From an uncultured Lachnospiraceae bacterium (GTDB lineage: Bacteria > Bacillota > Clostridia > Lachnospirales > Lachnospiraceae): a stretch of 64,000 nt of DNA. Made by a program: the position numbers and the translations under genes. The notes below the pieces were generated by a model that did no database searches, had not been told where the DNA came from, and saw nothing but the letters and a program-made list of their open reading frames with translations. The DNA lies in assembly GCA_947626435.1 (NCBI GenBank), contig CANQSB010000001.1, forward strand, positions 62,001 to 126,000, given 5' to 3'. How positions within the stretch are numbered: position 1 is the first letter of the stretch; each line of letters opens with the position of its first letter. This document shows positions 35,933 to 46,934 of the stretch, piece by piece.

Positions 35933-37759
35933 CTACTCTACCGTCACAGATTTTGCAAGGTTTCTAGGTTTATCCACGTCACAGCCCTTGCCTACCGCTA
36001 CATAGTAGCCAAACAGCTGCAGCGGGATTATCGCAAGCGAGTTGGTGAAGTAAGGATTGGTGCGCGGAATGTAGATAACATAGTCCGCCGCCTTTTCAAT
36101 GTCTGTGTTGCCCGCGTTCGTCACCGCAAGGACGAAAGCACCCCTTGCTTTCACTTCTACCATGTTGCTGAGCGTTTTCTGGAAAAGGTTATCCTGTGTG
36201 GCAACTGCGGCTACCAAGGTGTCCTTTTCGATTAACGATATTGTGCCATGCTTTAACTCGCCTGCGGCGTATGCCTCGGAATGGATGTATGATATCTCCT
36301 TAAGCTTCAGCGAACCTTCCATTGATATGGCGTAGTCAATGCCGCGTCCTATAAAGAATACGTCCTTTGCGCCTATATATCTGTTGGCGAAACGCTGTAT
36401 CTTTTCCTTATTTGAGAGGAGCATTTCTATCTGGTCGGGCAGGCGCCTCAAATCCTTGAGCATGGATGTAAAGTCGGAATCGCTGATTGTGCCTTTTACT
36501 TTTGCGAATTTCATGGCAAGCAGATAGAGCGCAATCAGTTGTGCGCTGTATGCCTTTGTGGTGGCTACCGCTATTTCCGGACCCGCCCATGTGTACATTA
36601 CGTTGTCCGCTTCCCTTGCTATCGAGCTGCCCACTACGTTTACAATGCCCAGCACTTTATAGCCGAGCTGCTGTGATTCCCTGAGCGCCGCAAGCGTATC
36701 CGCCGTTTCTCCCGACTGGCTGATGACGATTACCATTGCGCCTTCCTCAAGTATGGGATTCCTGTATCTAAATTCGCTTGCCACGTCGACCTCGACCGGT
36801 ATGCGCGCTATGCCTTCTATGACGTATTTCGCCGTCACGCCCGTATGGTACGCGGAACCACAGGCTACGATGTGGATTTTCCTTATCGCCCTTATCTCAT
36901 CGTCATTCATGCCGAGCTCTTCTATTACTATATCGCCGTCCTTTAATCTGGGCATGAGCGTGTCTGTCACAGTCTTTGGCTGCTCATACATCTCCTTCAG
37001 CATGAAATGCTCATACCCGCCTTTTTCGGCGGCATCTGCATCCCACTCAATGTTGACGGGTTCTTTCGTGATTTCCTCCTCGTCAACCGTATAAAAATGC
37101 ATATGGTCGGCACGAAGCCTTACTACCTCCTGATTTTGGATGAAATATACCTTTCTTGTATGTTTAAGTATGGCGGGCACGTCTGACGCGATAAAGCAGC
37201 CGTCCTCATTCTGTCCTACGATAAGAGGACTGTCCTTGCGAACCGCAAATATCTGGTCGGGATGCTCGGCAAACATTATCCCCAACGCATACGAGCCTTG
37301 GACGCGGTGCATTACCTTGGTAATCGCTTCGAGCGGATTGCCCTTGTAATAATAATCAATCAGGTGGGCAAGCACCTCCGTATCCGTATCTGAAGTAAAT
37401 TTGTAGCCTTTGGAAATCATTTTCTCCCTTAACTGAAGGTAATTCTCTATAATGCCATTGTGGACTACGGCAATCGTCTCGCTTTCATTGTAATGGGGAT
37501 GAGCGTTTACATCACTCGGCGCACCATGGGTAGCCCATCTGGTATGGCCTATGCCTACCACGCCCGGCATCGTCGCCCCGTCATGTGTAAGCTCCTCCAA
37601 CACCTTTAAGCGTCCTACCGATTTTTTAATCTGTATCTTCTCGCCGTCAAAAACCGCCATTCCCGCGGAGTCATAACCCCTGTATTCAAGCCTTGCAAGC
37701 CCATCCAAAATAATGGGAGCCGCGGGCTTCTTTCCTATATAACCAACTATTCCACACAT
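35933..37759 (-). CDS. glmS: Glutamine-fructose-6-phosphate aminotransferase (isomerizing)
   Basis: 'MCGIVGYIGKKPAAPIILDGLARLEYRGYDSAGMAV', C-terminal 'AKSVTVE'. Confidence 0.98.
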   Translation of the reverse strand: MCGIVGYIGKKPAAPIILDGLARLEYRGYDSAGMAVFDGEKIQIKKSVGRLKVLEELTHDGATMPGVVGIGHTRWATHGAPSDVNAHPHYNESETIAVVHNGIIENYLQLREKMISKGYKFTSDTDTEVLAHLIDYYYKGNPLEAITKVMHRVQGSYALGIMFAEHPDQIFAVRKDSPLIVGQNEDGCFIASDVPAILKHTRKVYFIQNQEVVRLRADHMHFYTVDEEEITKEPVNIEWDADAAEKGGYEHFMLKEMYEQPKTVTDTLMPRLKDGDIVIEELGMNDDEIRAIRKIHIVACGSAYHTGVTAKYVIEGIARIPVEVDVASEFRYRNPILEEGAMVIVISQSGETADTLAALRESQQLGYKVLGIVNVVGSSIAREADNVMYTWAGPEIAVATTKAYSAQLIALYLLAMKFAKVKGTISDSDFTSMLKDLRRLPDQIEMLLSNKEKIQRFANRYIGAKDVFFIGRGIDYAISMEGSLKLKEISYIHSEAYAAGELKHGTISLIEKDTLVAAVATQDNLFQKTLSNMVEVKARGAFVLAVTNAGNTDIEKAADYVIYIPRTNPYFTNSLAIIPLQLFGYYVAVGKGCDVDKPRNLAKSVTVE

Positions 37760-37845
37760 ATGCTTTCCTCCATTCCTTATTCGCTTTCCATGCTTTCAGC
37801 TATGCTGAAAATGTCTGCCCCTGTGTTTTCGACACGAAACGTTTT

Positions 37846-38790
37846 TCATGTTTTCCAATAGCTGCCGCTTGCGCTGCACTTTTCTATTATGCCGTAGGGC
37901 AGGCTTTTGTAGTGAACACCAAGCTTATATCCTAAATATTTATATGCACTTGACACAAAAAGGTACGGAATATGCCGTATATTTTTTGTATCCGCCAGGT
38001 GCCTTACCGTCTGGCGTATGAGCTTAATCCCCTCGTTTTCGGATGAAATGCCTTCAAAAATTTCAGGGTGCTGCGCCTGCGACACGCCTAGGTCAAAATT
38101 GCGCTTAAACTGCTGCCTGCAGGTATAATTGTGCGAATGGTATACCTGCGCCTGCGACGCGTATGCTATCTTGTAGCCACTTTTTATCGCTCCTCCCGCA
38201 TATATCATATCCTCGTTAAAAATCGCCCTTTTCACAAAGCCTCCGAGCTCATCATATATGTCCCGCCTGTACGCCGCGCAGACGTTTGAACAGAAAAAGG
38301 TCTTTATGCCAAGCTCCGGGATATCTTCCGCAGATTTGACGACCGACTGCTCCGGGTAATTGAAGCCCCTCGTATAGCGCTCAATCTCCCGACAGTCTTT
38401 GCGCGGAAGCTGCCTTGCATATGCTGCGGCTATTTTGTCGTCCTTGCCAAGACTGTTTAAAAGCTCCTCTATCAGGCTCTCGTCCGCAGGCAGTGCGTCC
38501 TGCGTCATACACACAAAAATATCCGCTTTGGAATAGCCCACCGCCTTTCTCCTCGTCTTGCCATGATCAAACTCAAGCGCTGAAATATGGTGTATTTCAA
38601 TATTTTTGTATCTTTCCAAAAATCCCGTACCGTAAAACAGCTTATAAAAATATTTCTCCTCTGTGTTCATGATGATGAGCTTACGTATCGGAACAGTCTG
38701 CTTTTCCAGCAATTCTATTATTTTTACAAGCTCATCGTCCGGCTTATATGTCGGTATTATTACGTCTACTGTCTGCCGTATGCTACTCAT
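37846..38790 (-). CDS. Glycosyltransferase family 2 (rhamnosyltransferase-like)
   Basis: 'VDVIIPTYKPDDELVKIIELLEKQTVPIRKLIIMNT...FVCMTQDALPAD...FNEDMIYAGGA'. Confidence 0.88.
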   Translation of the reverse strand: MSSIRQTVDVIIPTYKPDDELVKIIELLEKQTVPIRKLIIMNTEEKYFYKLFYGTGFLERYKNIEIHHISALEFDHGKTRRKAVGYSKADIFVCMTQDALPADESLIEELLNSLGKDDKIAAAYARQLPRKDCREIERYTRGFNYPEQSVVKSAEDIPELGIKTFFCSNVCAAYRRDIYDELGGFVKRAIFNEDMIYAGGAIKSGYKIAYASQAQVYHSHNYTCRQQFKRNFDLGVSQAQHPEIFEGISSENEGIKLIRQTVRHLADTKNIRHIPYLFVSSAYKYLGYKLGVHYKSLPYGIIEKCSASGSYWKT

Positions 38791-38854
38791 ATTTTTGCGT
38801 ACCCTAGCACGCCCGCCTCCTCTTTTTCCTCAAATATATATCTGTAAACAAGGC

Positions 38855-38879
38855 AAAAAGGGACTGATTTACAGTCCCT
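38855..38879 (-). terminator. Rho-independent terminator of the LCP gene
   Basis: AGGGACTG-TAAAT-CAGTCCCT-TTTT on the minus strand. Confidence 0.85.
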
Positions 38880-38890
38880 CCATTGGTCCT

Positions 38891-40534
38891 TTATTGACTG
38901 GGCTGCGATGCGCCCACTCCCGTATCCGCTTCGATTTTTTGGCTGCACTTCTTTACCGTATCAGACGGCGTGTACTCTTCTGTATCGCCAAACAAAAATT
39001 TATGCAGCAGCACCACATTCTGCTCCAAATTTGCCGGCGCAATGATGCTTGCCTTGCCGACGCGTCCTCCCTGATAATAACCGTCAAACGGAAATCCTTC
39101 CGTCTCTCCTATCTCATAGCTCGCTATACCCGGAAGCAATTCCAAAATCTCCGACAGCTCAAGCGAAGTGGCAATCTTTGGAAATATCGCCTCGGCTAAG
39201 GAATTAAGCGTATTCGGATTGAGCGTCATCGCCTTCTTTGTTATCTGCTTTATAACATTGCGCTGCCGCTGTGTACGTTCAAAATCATTGCCGACATAAC
39301 GTATACGGCAGTATGCCGTCGCCTGAAGACCATTTAACGTCTGAAGTCCCGAATGTTCCACCGGCTTGTAATATTTATAGAGCGGGTTCTGAGGATCCGG
39401 AACATAGTTTGGCTCTCCTGCCGCATTTAATGTGCCGTCCTCCTTACCGCAGAGACTTATCTGATAGCTGTTGAGATGGACTACCTCAGCCTCCTTAACG
39501 TCTATCTCCACTCCTCCTACCGCTTCAATCACGTCCACCAGACCGTTAAAGCCCACTGTGACAAAGTCCGTAATGTTCATGTCCAAGTTCATATTCAGCA
39601 TTGCTATCGCCTGTTTGGGACCGCCCTTTGAGTATGCGGAATTCGCTTTGCTGTAGCTGTCTGTGCTTAGATTGAGCCATGTATCACGATAAACGGATAC
39701 CATCTTCACCTCTTTTGTATCAAGGTTTATCGAAGCTATTATCATAGTATCCGAAAGGGTGCCCTTGTCAAGCCGTCCTTCGCGTGAATCCACACCAAAC
39801 AACGCAATATTCCTGTAACCCTTCATAACTCCGGTCTCTGTGGATTCCTGCACCTGCTTGTCTATCTTTATCTCGTCTTCAGGGATTTCGACATATTTTA
39901 TCTTGCTTACCTGCCTGCTGCCCCAGTACACTCCCGCGGCTACCACAAGCAAAATCAGCAGCAGAAATATCTCGCCGACAAACATAATTATCTTTTTTCT
40001 CTTTTTGCGCGCCTGCTGCTGCGGATTAAGCTCGACCTGCTGCTTTCTGTTTTTGCCTTTTTTATTGTTTTTACCGGAAGCTTTTTTCTTACCCTTTGAC
40101 GAATTATTTATATCTCTGCTCGCTATTGCCGCGCTCTTCGCAGAAGCCCGTCGCGCCTCTGTCGCATAATACGTGTCGTCAGGGCGAGGCTGCCCTTGTC
40201 CCTGCCTCGGACGTGGCTGTCCCTGCCCTTGCGGTGGTCTCTGCTGTACTCTCTGACCCTGCATTTGCGTTGGTCTCTGCTGCCCGCTTTGACCCTGCAT
40301 CTGACGTGGGCGCGCTTCCTGGCCCTGCATTTGACGAGGCGGCACTCCCTGACCCTGCACCTGCGGCGGTCTCTGCTGCCCCTGCCGCTGCATTGGGCGA
40401 GGCTGTCCCTGAGCTGCCGCGCGTCTTTGCGGCTGTCCTGCCTGCGGGTTTGGATTCTTGCGCTGGGCGGGACGTTGCTGCGAGTTTGTGCTTCTCCTTG
40501 TATTCGGATTATCCTGATAATTGTTATCCTGCAT
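38891..40534 (-). CDS. LytR-CpsA-Psr (LCP) family glycopolymer transferase
   Basis: 'NIALFGVDSREGRLDKGTLSDTMIIASINLDTKEVKMVSVYRDTWL...YCRIRYVGNDFERTQRQRNVIKQI'; N-terminal Q/R/P/G-rich tail. Confidence 0.92.
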   Translation of the reverse strand: MQDNNYQDNPNTRRSTNSQQRPAQRKNPNPQAGQPQRRAAAQGQPRPMQRQGQQRPPQVQGQGVPPRQMQGQEARPRQMQGQSGQQRPTQMQGQRVQQRPPQGQGQPRPRQGQGQPRPDDTYYATEARRASAKSAAIASRDINNSSKGKKKASGKNNKKGKNRKQQVELNPQQQARKKRKKIIMFVGEIFLLLILLVVAAGVYWGSRQVSKIKYVEIPEDEIKIDKQVQESTETGVMKGYRNIALFGVDSREGRLDKGTLSDTMIIASINLDTKEVKMVSVYRDTWLNLSTDSYSKANSAYSKGGPKQAIAMLNMNLDMNITDFVTVGFNGLVDVIEAVGGVEIDVKEAEVVHLNSYQISLCGKEDGTLNAAGEPNYVPDPQNPLYKYYKPVEHSGLQTLNGLQATAYCRIRYVGNDFERTQRQRNVIKQITKKAMTLNPNTLNSLAEAIFPKIATSLELSEILELLPGIASYEIGETEGFPFDGYYQGGRVGKASIIAPANLEQNVVLLHKFLFGDTEEYTPSDTVKKCSQKIEADTGVGASQPSQ

Positions 40535-40546
40535 TTGTTATTCTCC

Positions 40547-41965
40547 TTAATAGGCATTTTTGTTGACAAAGCCTTTAAAAAAGGTCAAGAACAAAATCTT
40601 CATGTCAAATGCCATAGACCAGTTTTCAATATAATACAGGTCATATTCTATTCGTTTTCTGATTGATGTATCTCCACGATAGCCGTTTACCTGTGCCCAC
40701 CCCGTAATTCCTGGGCGAACCTGGTGCTTTATCATGTACCTTGGTATTTCCTCTTTGAACTTTTCGACAAAAAGCGGTCTCTCCGGACGGGGACCCACAA
40801 GGCTCATATCGCCTTTCAACACATTAAAGAGCTGCGGCAGTTCGTCTATGCTCGTCTTTCGCATTATCCTGCCCACCTTAGTCACCCTCGGGTCATTTTT
40901 CCTTGTCCAGCCCTTTTTCTCGTCCTCGTCGCGCTGTACCTCCATGCTGCGGAATTTGTACATTTTAAACGGCTTGTTGTGGATGCCTACTCTCTCCTGC
41001 TTGAATATAAGAGGTCCCCTGCTCGTAGTCTTTACGCCAACCGCCGCTATAAGCATAACCGGCGAAAACAGCACGATGGCAAAAAGCGCCCCCACAATGT
41101 CAACCAGTCTTTTCATCAGCCTGTTTGCCGTATTTGTAAGCGGCACATGCCTTATATTTACTACCGCAAGCCCTCCCAAATCCTCAAGATAAGGGCGGCT
41201 CGGTATGACGCTGTTGTAATCGGGAATGAATTTGGTATGCACTCCCGACTTTTCACATATATTGACTATCGCTTCAAGGCGGTCATAGTCCTCCAGCGCA
41301 AGCGTAATGGCTATTTCGTCAAGCTTGTTCTCGGGAAGGATTATCTCAAGGTTTTCAATATCGCCGATAACCTTGACCCCTTTGTATACCGCGCCTCTTG
41401 GCACCTTGTTGTCAAGTATGCCGCACACGACGTAGCCCCATTCAGGATTTGCCTTGATTTTGTTGATATATTCCTCCGCCGCACGCGAATATCCTACAAG
41501 CAAAATATGCTTAATATTATAGCCTTTTTTTCTGAAATAGCGAAGTGTCACCCTCACAGACTTGCGCATTGCGGAGCTTAAGAAAATATTTATGCCGTAA
41601 AATGCGCCTACCATGCCTCGTGAAAAATCAGGTATGTTTATCGCGTAAAGCACTACCATTATCGCGAGAAGCCCTACCGTATTCGCCTTGATTATATTTA
41701 AAACCTCGTATGTCGTCCTCGAAGTGCGCTTGGACGTATACATGTCAAAAACATTGTATAAAATCAGATAGCATGGGATAATGGCGATAAGCGCCGTAAA
41801 ATAGGTTTGCGTCGGCAAAACGCCAGTGCCCTTCTCTATCTCCTTAACAAGACCGCTCAGCCACAAAAACCAAGCAAGGCTGTATGACGCCGCTATAACA
41901 AGCGCATCAAGCAGGACTAGCAGCCTGTTAAAATACTTCTGGTTATCTCTTATCAATCGCCCCAC
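40547..41965 (-). CDS. Undecaprenyl-phosphate sugar phosphotransferase (WcaJ/PssY-like)
   Basis: '[21 protein letters not shown]...[22 protein letters not shown]...[27 protein letters not shown]'. Confidence 0.93.
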   Translation of the reverse strand: MGRLIRDNQKYFNRLLVLLDALVIAASYSLAWFLWLSGLVKEIEKGTGVLPTQTYFTALIAIIPCYLILYNVFDMYTSKRTSRTTYEVLNIIKANTVGLLAIMVVLYAINIPDFSRGMVGAFYGINIFLSSAMRKSVRVTLRYFRKKGYNIKHILLVGYSRAAEEYINKIKANPEWGYVVCGILDNKVPRGAVYKGVKVIGDIENLEIILPENKLDEIAITLALEDYDRLEAIVNICEKSGVHTKFIPDYNSVIPSRPYLEDLGGLAVVNIRHVPLTNTANRLMKRLVDIVGALFAIVLFSPVMLIAAVGVKTTSRGPLIFKQERVGIHNKPFKMYKFRSMEVQRDEDEKKGWTRKNDPRVTKVGRIMRKTSIDELPQLFNVLKGDMSLVGPRPERPLFVEKFKEEIPRYMIKHQVRPGITGWAQVNGYRGDTSIRKRIEYDLYYIENWSMAFDMKILFLTFFKGFVNKNAY

Positions 41966-42154
41966 CCTGTTTCAGTGCTTCGTCTATAAACCAAGCTCTT
42001 ACCATTCTACAATATTTGAGCAAAAAGTACAACTTATTTTTTTAAATCGACCTCATTCTTCAAAAAATCTTAACTATTCAAACCGTTTTTATTAGCGTAA
42101 ATCCACACAGAAATCCCTATGGAAATTTTCATGAAAATCCCCATAAATTCTGCC

Positions 42155-43144
42155 CTAGCGCAAAAGCAGAAGCATATTTTTCCATAGCATGAGCTGGATT
42201 TTTATATACTGCGGAAATCTTTTTATTTCAAAGCGCTGCTTGTATCTTCTGCCGTTCTCACTCGCGCAGAGCCTTACCCCCTCCGCAAGCCCTCCGACAT
42301 ATTCCTTTCCCATGCCCTTCTTTATAAAAAATGCCGTCTTTACCAAAAAGCCCGCCAGCAAAAAAGGAGAATTAAGCAAAAGCTGGAAAAGCGGCATATT
42401 TTTGTATGCAAGGTAGACGCTGTTTCTTGAGGCGAGCTTCGTCTTAAAGGCGTTGTAGCGCGAACCGCTTGTGGCGCTGCCCGCATGGTAGACTACCGCA
42501 TCCGCGGCATATCGGTTTTCAAAGCCGCACAGCCTTGCGCGATAGCCTATGTCGATATCCTCAAAATAGGCAAAATGGTTTTCGTCAAAAAGACCGACCT
42601 TATCATCCTCAAAAAGCTCGCGCCGATAAATCGCCGCTCCCGCGCATGAAGCGAAAATATTACAGTCGTTATTATAGCTGCCGCCGTTTTTGCTTAGACT
42701 TCTGCCTTTGCCGCGCGCAAACGCCCAACCGAGCGCACAATAAAAGTCGCCCGCATCGTCAATCATATCCTTATCATACAGCGACATCATCCTCGCGGAT
42801 GCCGAAAATAAACGGGTATCGCCGTCCATAACCTTCTCAAGCTCGTGCACAAAGGAAAGCTCCACCCTCGTATCGTTGTTTAATAAAATAACATATGGTG
42901 TCTTACTTGCCCTTATACCTTGGTTGACCGCCTTGCAAAACCCCGTATTCTCGCTGTTTTCTATCAAGCACACCTGGGGAAATTTTTCCTTTATGAGCTC
43001 TAAGCTGCCGTCTTTGGAAGCATTGTCCACAACTACTATTTCTATATCCTTTACTGTGCCTGAATATATGCTTTCAAGACAAGCTTCTATATATTTTATT
43101 CCATTATAGTTTGGTATGACTATTGTGGATTTGCAAATCGCCAT
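42155..43144 (-). CDS. Glycosyltransferase family 2
   Basis: 'STIVIPNYNGIKYIEACLESIYSGTVKDIEIVVVDNASKDGSLELI...FAYFEDIDIGYRARLCGFE'; start may instead be 43195. Confidence 0.9.
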   Translation of the reverse strand: MAICKSTIVIPNYNGIKYIEACLESIYSGTVKDIEIVVVDNASKDGSLELIKEKFPQVCLIENSENTGFCKAVNQGIRASKTPYVILLNNDTRVELSFVHELEKVMDGDTRLFSASARMMSLYDKDMIDDAGDFYCALGWAFARGKGRSLSKNGGSYNNDCNIFASCAGAAIYRRELFEDDKVGLFDENHFAYFEDIDIGYRARLCGFENRYAADAVVYHAGSATSGSRYNAFKTKLASRNSVYLAYKNMPLFQLLLNSPFLLAGFLVKTAFFIKKGMGKEYVGGLAEGVRLCASENGRRYKQRFEIKRFPQYIKIQLMLWKNMLLLLR

Positions 43145-43176
43145 TGTGCTTTTAGTCCCTTCGGATACATTTTGAG

Positions 43177-44559
43177 CTATATTTTGCGGATACATTCGGG
43201 GTCAAGCAGAAGACGCCCATGCGCGATAAGTCTGCTGCTGAGCTCTCTGTTCAACTGTTCTATTTTTTTTCTGCCGTCCGCTGTGCGTTCAAGCTCCCTT
43301 ATCCATTGCGGCAGCTCCCGCGCTGTGTTGTGGCTTTCCGCTCCTGCCTCTGTCAGGGTGTCTTCATACTTATGACCTGTGACGCTCTCGTATATATCGT
43401 AAAGGTTTTTATTTACCGCAAGGTTCCTGATATCAAGTGTTATTATATCCTGATACAAATCCATTCTGTTCATATATCCCGCGTAAAACAGCGGCTGCCC
43501 CTTATAGATACCACTTGTTATTTTGCCGTACCGCACCACATATCCGCCTACCGCCGCCAAGTCCGGTCTGTGGGTCAGTATATCATTTCTGTACACTATG
43601 CGGTAAAAGCCTAAATGCTTGTTGTGGCGTACCTCGGCTTTCCAACCCATGCGGCTCGCGAAATCAATAATCGCTTTCTTGCCCGCCTCGTACGCGTACA
43701 TCTTGCTTTGAGGGTTGTCCGCCGTCGAATTTTGGTGGCAGCGCCAGTGGTAAAGCACCTTGGGTACATGGACTATGAGCTCCTCCATTGGCTTTTCACC
43801 GCCAAGCTGTCCTTCCCTCTCCCGCAGCATCAGGGTGCTGACTATACGCAGTATCAGGTCAAAGTCCTGCGAGCCGTCATATTCCCTGCGGATTTGAAGC
43901 TTCCTTAGAGTGGGCGTGTCCACTACCAGAAAATGGCATATATAATTATTGGTAAGGAGCAGGTCCAAATTAAAGTCAAGCTTAAAATGCGGGTCATAAA
44001 AGCTTCTGCCCGCCGAATCACATTTGTCCTCATCTGAATACGCCAAAATTGGCAAATTATTTTTTTCTATAGCGCGCGCCATCTCATAGAGCGCGTCAGG
44101 CGTGAGCATGTCATCATGGTCGAGAAGTCCGCAGTAGTCGCCTGTAGCGTGCTCTATCGCCTTGTTTGTATTATCTGCAATGCCGCCGTTGTTATCCAAG
44201 TGAATATATTTTATGCGGCTGTCATTATATTCCGCGACCGTACCTGAAACTATGTCGGACGCGCTGCCATCGGCTATTATGAGCTCCCACTTTTCATAGG
44301 ACTGGGCAAGACAGCACTCAATAAGCGCTCTCATGTATTCCCTCTGCGTCTCATATGCGGGCACCAATATCGAAAATTTTATCTTTGAAAGCTTTTTGTC
44401 CTCCCTCTGTGCCAGAAGCATTTCGTCCGCGGGCGGCACATACGAATAATCGGCATGATATTTTTGCGTCACTCTCTCAAACGCCGCAAAGGCTGCCTCT
44501 CTGCAGCCATTTTTCTTACTGTAATTTATGGTTTTTTTTACATTTTGTACTATTGACAT
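43177..44559 (-). CDS. Glycosyltransferase family 2
   Basis: 'FSILVPAYETQREYMRALIECCLAQSYEKWELIIADGSASD...YCGLLDHDDMLTPDALYEMA'. Confidence 0.9.
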   Translation of the reverse strand: MSIVQNVKKTINYSKKNGCREAAFAAFERVTQKYHADYSYVPPADEMLLAQREDKKLSKIKFSILVPAYETQREYMRALIECCLAQSYEKWELIIADGSASDIVSGTVAEYNDSRIKYIHLDNNGGIADNTNKAIEHATGDYCGLLDHDDMLTPDALYEMARAIEKNNLPILAYSDEDKCDSAGRSFYDPHFKLDFNLDLLLTNNYICHFLVVDTPTLRKLQIRREYDGSQDFDLILRIVSTLMLREREGQLGGEKPMEELIVHVPKVLYHWRCHQNSTADNPQSKMYAYEAGKKAIIDFASRMGWKAEVRHNKHLGFYRIVYRNDILTHRPDLAAVGGYVVRYGKITSGIYKGQPLFYAGYMNRMDLYQDIITLDIRNLAVNKNLYDIYESVTGHKYEDTLTEAGAESHNTARELPQWIRELERTADGRKKIEQLNRELSSRLIAHGRLLLDPECIRKI

Positions 44560-44619
44560 ATTGAACCTCTATATGCTGTCTCAAAACGGCTTAAAATAAT
44601 CACCAATAAAAACGCGTTT

Positions 44620-45117
44620 TCATTTTTCATGCTTTTCCAGAAATATCTTTCTGCTTATAAAATTATATACCATGACTATCGCGGTCGCAACAATTTTAGA
44701 TGCCGCAAACCAAACCACAAAATCTATTATATCGGCAAGACCCGCATTTGCATTGTAAATTCTCGTGCAAATCCAGATTATCAGCTCGTTGATTCCAAGT
44801 CCGATTAAACTAAGTATTATAAAAACAACAAATTCCTTTTTCCTGCCAAGCTCCTCGTTGCGGATGAACACATATCTCATGCTTAAAATATAATTGACGA
44901 TAACGGAAACCGTAAATCCCATAAAAGCGCCTACCAGCGCCGCGAAATCTTTTGTGGTAACGCCGTTTAAGATGGCGACAAGTCCTGTTGATATCACAAA
45001 ATCTACCAAAAAACTAATTACTCCGACAAAGCCGAATTTAATTATCTGCGCAAACAGCTTATTCAAAATGTAATCCTCCAGATTTTTCCCTATTATAATG
45101 TCCGGCAGCCACAGCAT
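44620..45117 (-). CDS. GtrA family membrane protein
   Basis: Four TM helices, 'QIIKFGFVGVISFLVDFVISTGLVAIL'; start moved to MLWLPD because the upstream ORF extension overlaps a terminator. Confidence 0.85.
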   Translation of the reverse strand: MLWLPDIIIGKNLEDYILNKLFAQIIKFGFVGVISFLVDFVISTGLVAILNGVTTKDFAALVGAFMGFTVSVIVNYILSMRYVFIRNEELGRKKEFVVFIILSLIGLGINELIIWICTRIYNANAGLADIIDFVVWFAASKIVATAIVMVYNFISRKIFLEKHEK

Positions 45118-45137
45118 AAGGCTTGCCCCGATTATAC

Positions 45138-45161
45138 AAAAAGTGCCGCTGGGAAGCGGCA
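45138..45161 (-). terminator. Rho-independent terminator of the phosphohexomutase gene
   Basis: TGCCGCT-TCCC-AGCGGCA-CTTTTT on the minus strand. Confidence 0.75.
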
Positions 45162-45203
45162 GCTTATGCCGCCGTCCCAGCCTGCACATTTTTTAAGCAA
45201 ATA

Positions 45204-46934
45204 TTAATTTTCTCCAAGGACTGCCTTAACCTCGTTTGTCAAGGCTTCCACTTTATTCTGCGCGTCTTCAAGGCTTGTGCCTTTTACGCCCATGTAGAAC
45301 TTAATCTTGGGCTCTGTGCCTGACGGTCTTGCGCAGCACCAAGAGTCGTTTGTAAGGTCAAAGTAAAGCACATTTGACTTCGGCAAACCTGTAGGATATT
45401 CCTTGCCTGTGTCAAGCTCTACTATCTTATCATTGTCATAATCCCTGAATCTTACTACATCAAGTTCGCCAAATTTTTTAGGCGGATTTTTTCTAAGCTT
45501 ATCCATAATAGCGGCTATCTGCTTAGAACCGTCTATACCCTTTAATGTGATAGAATACTGTGTTTCTTTGTAATATCCATATTTTTCATAAATTTCAATC
45601 ATCATGTCGTAGAGCGTCTTGCCATGCTTCTTGCACCATGCCGCAACCTCGCACAGGCACATAACCGCAACTACAGCGTCCTTGTCGCGCGCGTGCGTGC
45701 CCGCAAGACAGCCGTAGCTCTCCTCTAAGCCGAATACATAGTTGTTTGAGCCTGTCTGCTCGAAAAGCTTGATCTGCTCGCCGATGAACTTGAAGCCTGT
45801 GAGCACCTCGATAAGCTTTACGCCGTACTCTCTCGTGATGGGCGCCGTCATGTTCGTGGTAACGATCGTGGTGACAAGCGCGGGATTGGGAGGCATCGTG
45901 CCTGTCGCCTTTCTCTCTCTTAATATGTATTCAGCAATGAGCATGCCTGACATATTTCCCGTAAAGGACTTGTACTCGCCGCTCTTTGTGTCAAGCGCAT
46001 AGATGCCGAGCCTGTCTGCGTCGGGGTCTGTGGCAAGCACGATATCCGCGTTCTTTTCCTTTGCAAGCTTGAGTGCGTATGTAAACGCCTTTGGATCCTC
46101 GGGGTTAGGATAGTCAAGAGTGGTGAATTTAGGATCGGGATTTTCCTGCTCGGGAACTACATAAACATTCTTGAATCCAAGCTCTGACAAAATTCTTCTG
46201 ACGGGCTTGTTGCCTGTGCCGCACAGCGGTGTGTACACAATCTTGATGTCGTCTGCGACTTCCTTGATAACATCAGGGTGTATAATCTGCTTTTTGAGCT
46301 CTATCATGTATTTGTCATCAATTTCCTTGCCGATAACCTCATATAAGCCTGCGTTTATCGCCTCCTGCTTATCCATTGTCTTTACGGTATGGTAATCGGT
46401 CACTGCCTTGACTTCGTTTATAACCTCTTTATCCTTGGGCGCGGTAATCTGCGCGCCGTCCTCCCAGTATACCTTGTAGCCGTTGTATTCGGGGGGATTG
46501 TGGCTTGCTGTGATGACGATGCCCGAAATGCAGCCTAATGTCCTGAGCGCGAATGAAAGCTCGGGAGTGGGGCGCAGAGATTCAAACACATACGCCTTGA
46601 TGCCGTTTGCTGCCATGCACAGCGCCGCCTCGTCAGCAAACTCGGGCGACATGAAGCGCGAGTCGTATGCTATCGCTATGCCCTTCTTCTGTCCGCCTGC
46701 CTTGATTATGTAGTTCGCAAGACCCTGAGAGGTCTTTCTTACAGTATAAATGTTCATGCGGTTCGTGCCTGCGCCGATAACGCCCCTAAGTCCGCCCGTG
46801 CCGAACTCAAGCTCTTTGTAAAAGCGGTCTTCTATCTCGCTTTCGTTGTCCTTGATTTTAAGAAGCTCGTCCTTTGTCGCCTGGTCGAAATAATCATCAT
46901 TCAGCCAGAAATTAAATTCGTCCATGTAACTCAT
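45204..46934 (-). CDS. Phosphoglucomutase/phosphomannomutase
   Basis: 'GIVITASHNPPEYNGYKVYWEDGAQI', 'LATDPDADRLGIY', 'RPSGTEPKIKFYMGV'; start moved to MSYMDEFN. Confidence 0.95.
   Translation of the reverse strand: MSYMDEFNFWLNDDYFDQATKDELLKIKDNESEIEDRFYKELEFGTGGLRGVIGAGTNRMNIYTVRKTSQGLANYIIKAGGQKKGIAIAYDSRFMSPEFADEAALCMAANGIKAYVFESLRPTPELSFALRTLGCISGIVITASHNPPEYNGYKVYWEDGAQITAPKDKEVINEVKAVTDYHTVKTMDKQEAINAGLYEVIGKEIDDKYMIELKKQIIHPDVIKEVADDIKIVYTPLCGTGNKPVRRILSELGFKNVYVVPEQENPDPKFTTLDYPNPEDPKAFTYALKLAKEKNADIVLATDPDADRLGIYALDTKSGEYKSFTGNMSGMLIAEYILRERKATGTMPPNPALVTTIVTTNMTAPITREYGVKLIEVLTGFKFIGEQIKLFEQTGSNNYVFGLEESYGCLAGTHARDKDAVVAVMCLCEVAAWCKKHGKTLYDMMIEIYEKYGYYKETQYSITLKGIDGSKQIAAIMDKLRKNPPKKFGELDVVRFRDYDNDKIVELDTGKEYPTGLPKSNVLYFDLTNDSWCCARPSGTEPKIKFYMGVKGTSLEDAQNKVEALTNEVKAVLGEN

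Noticed and set aside
37760-37845. Possible glmS ribozyme upstream of glmS
   Set aside because: Only ~86 bp separates glmS from the next gene and no ribozyme core was recognisable.
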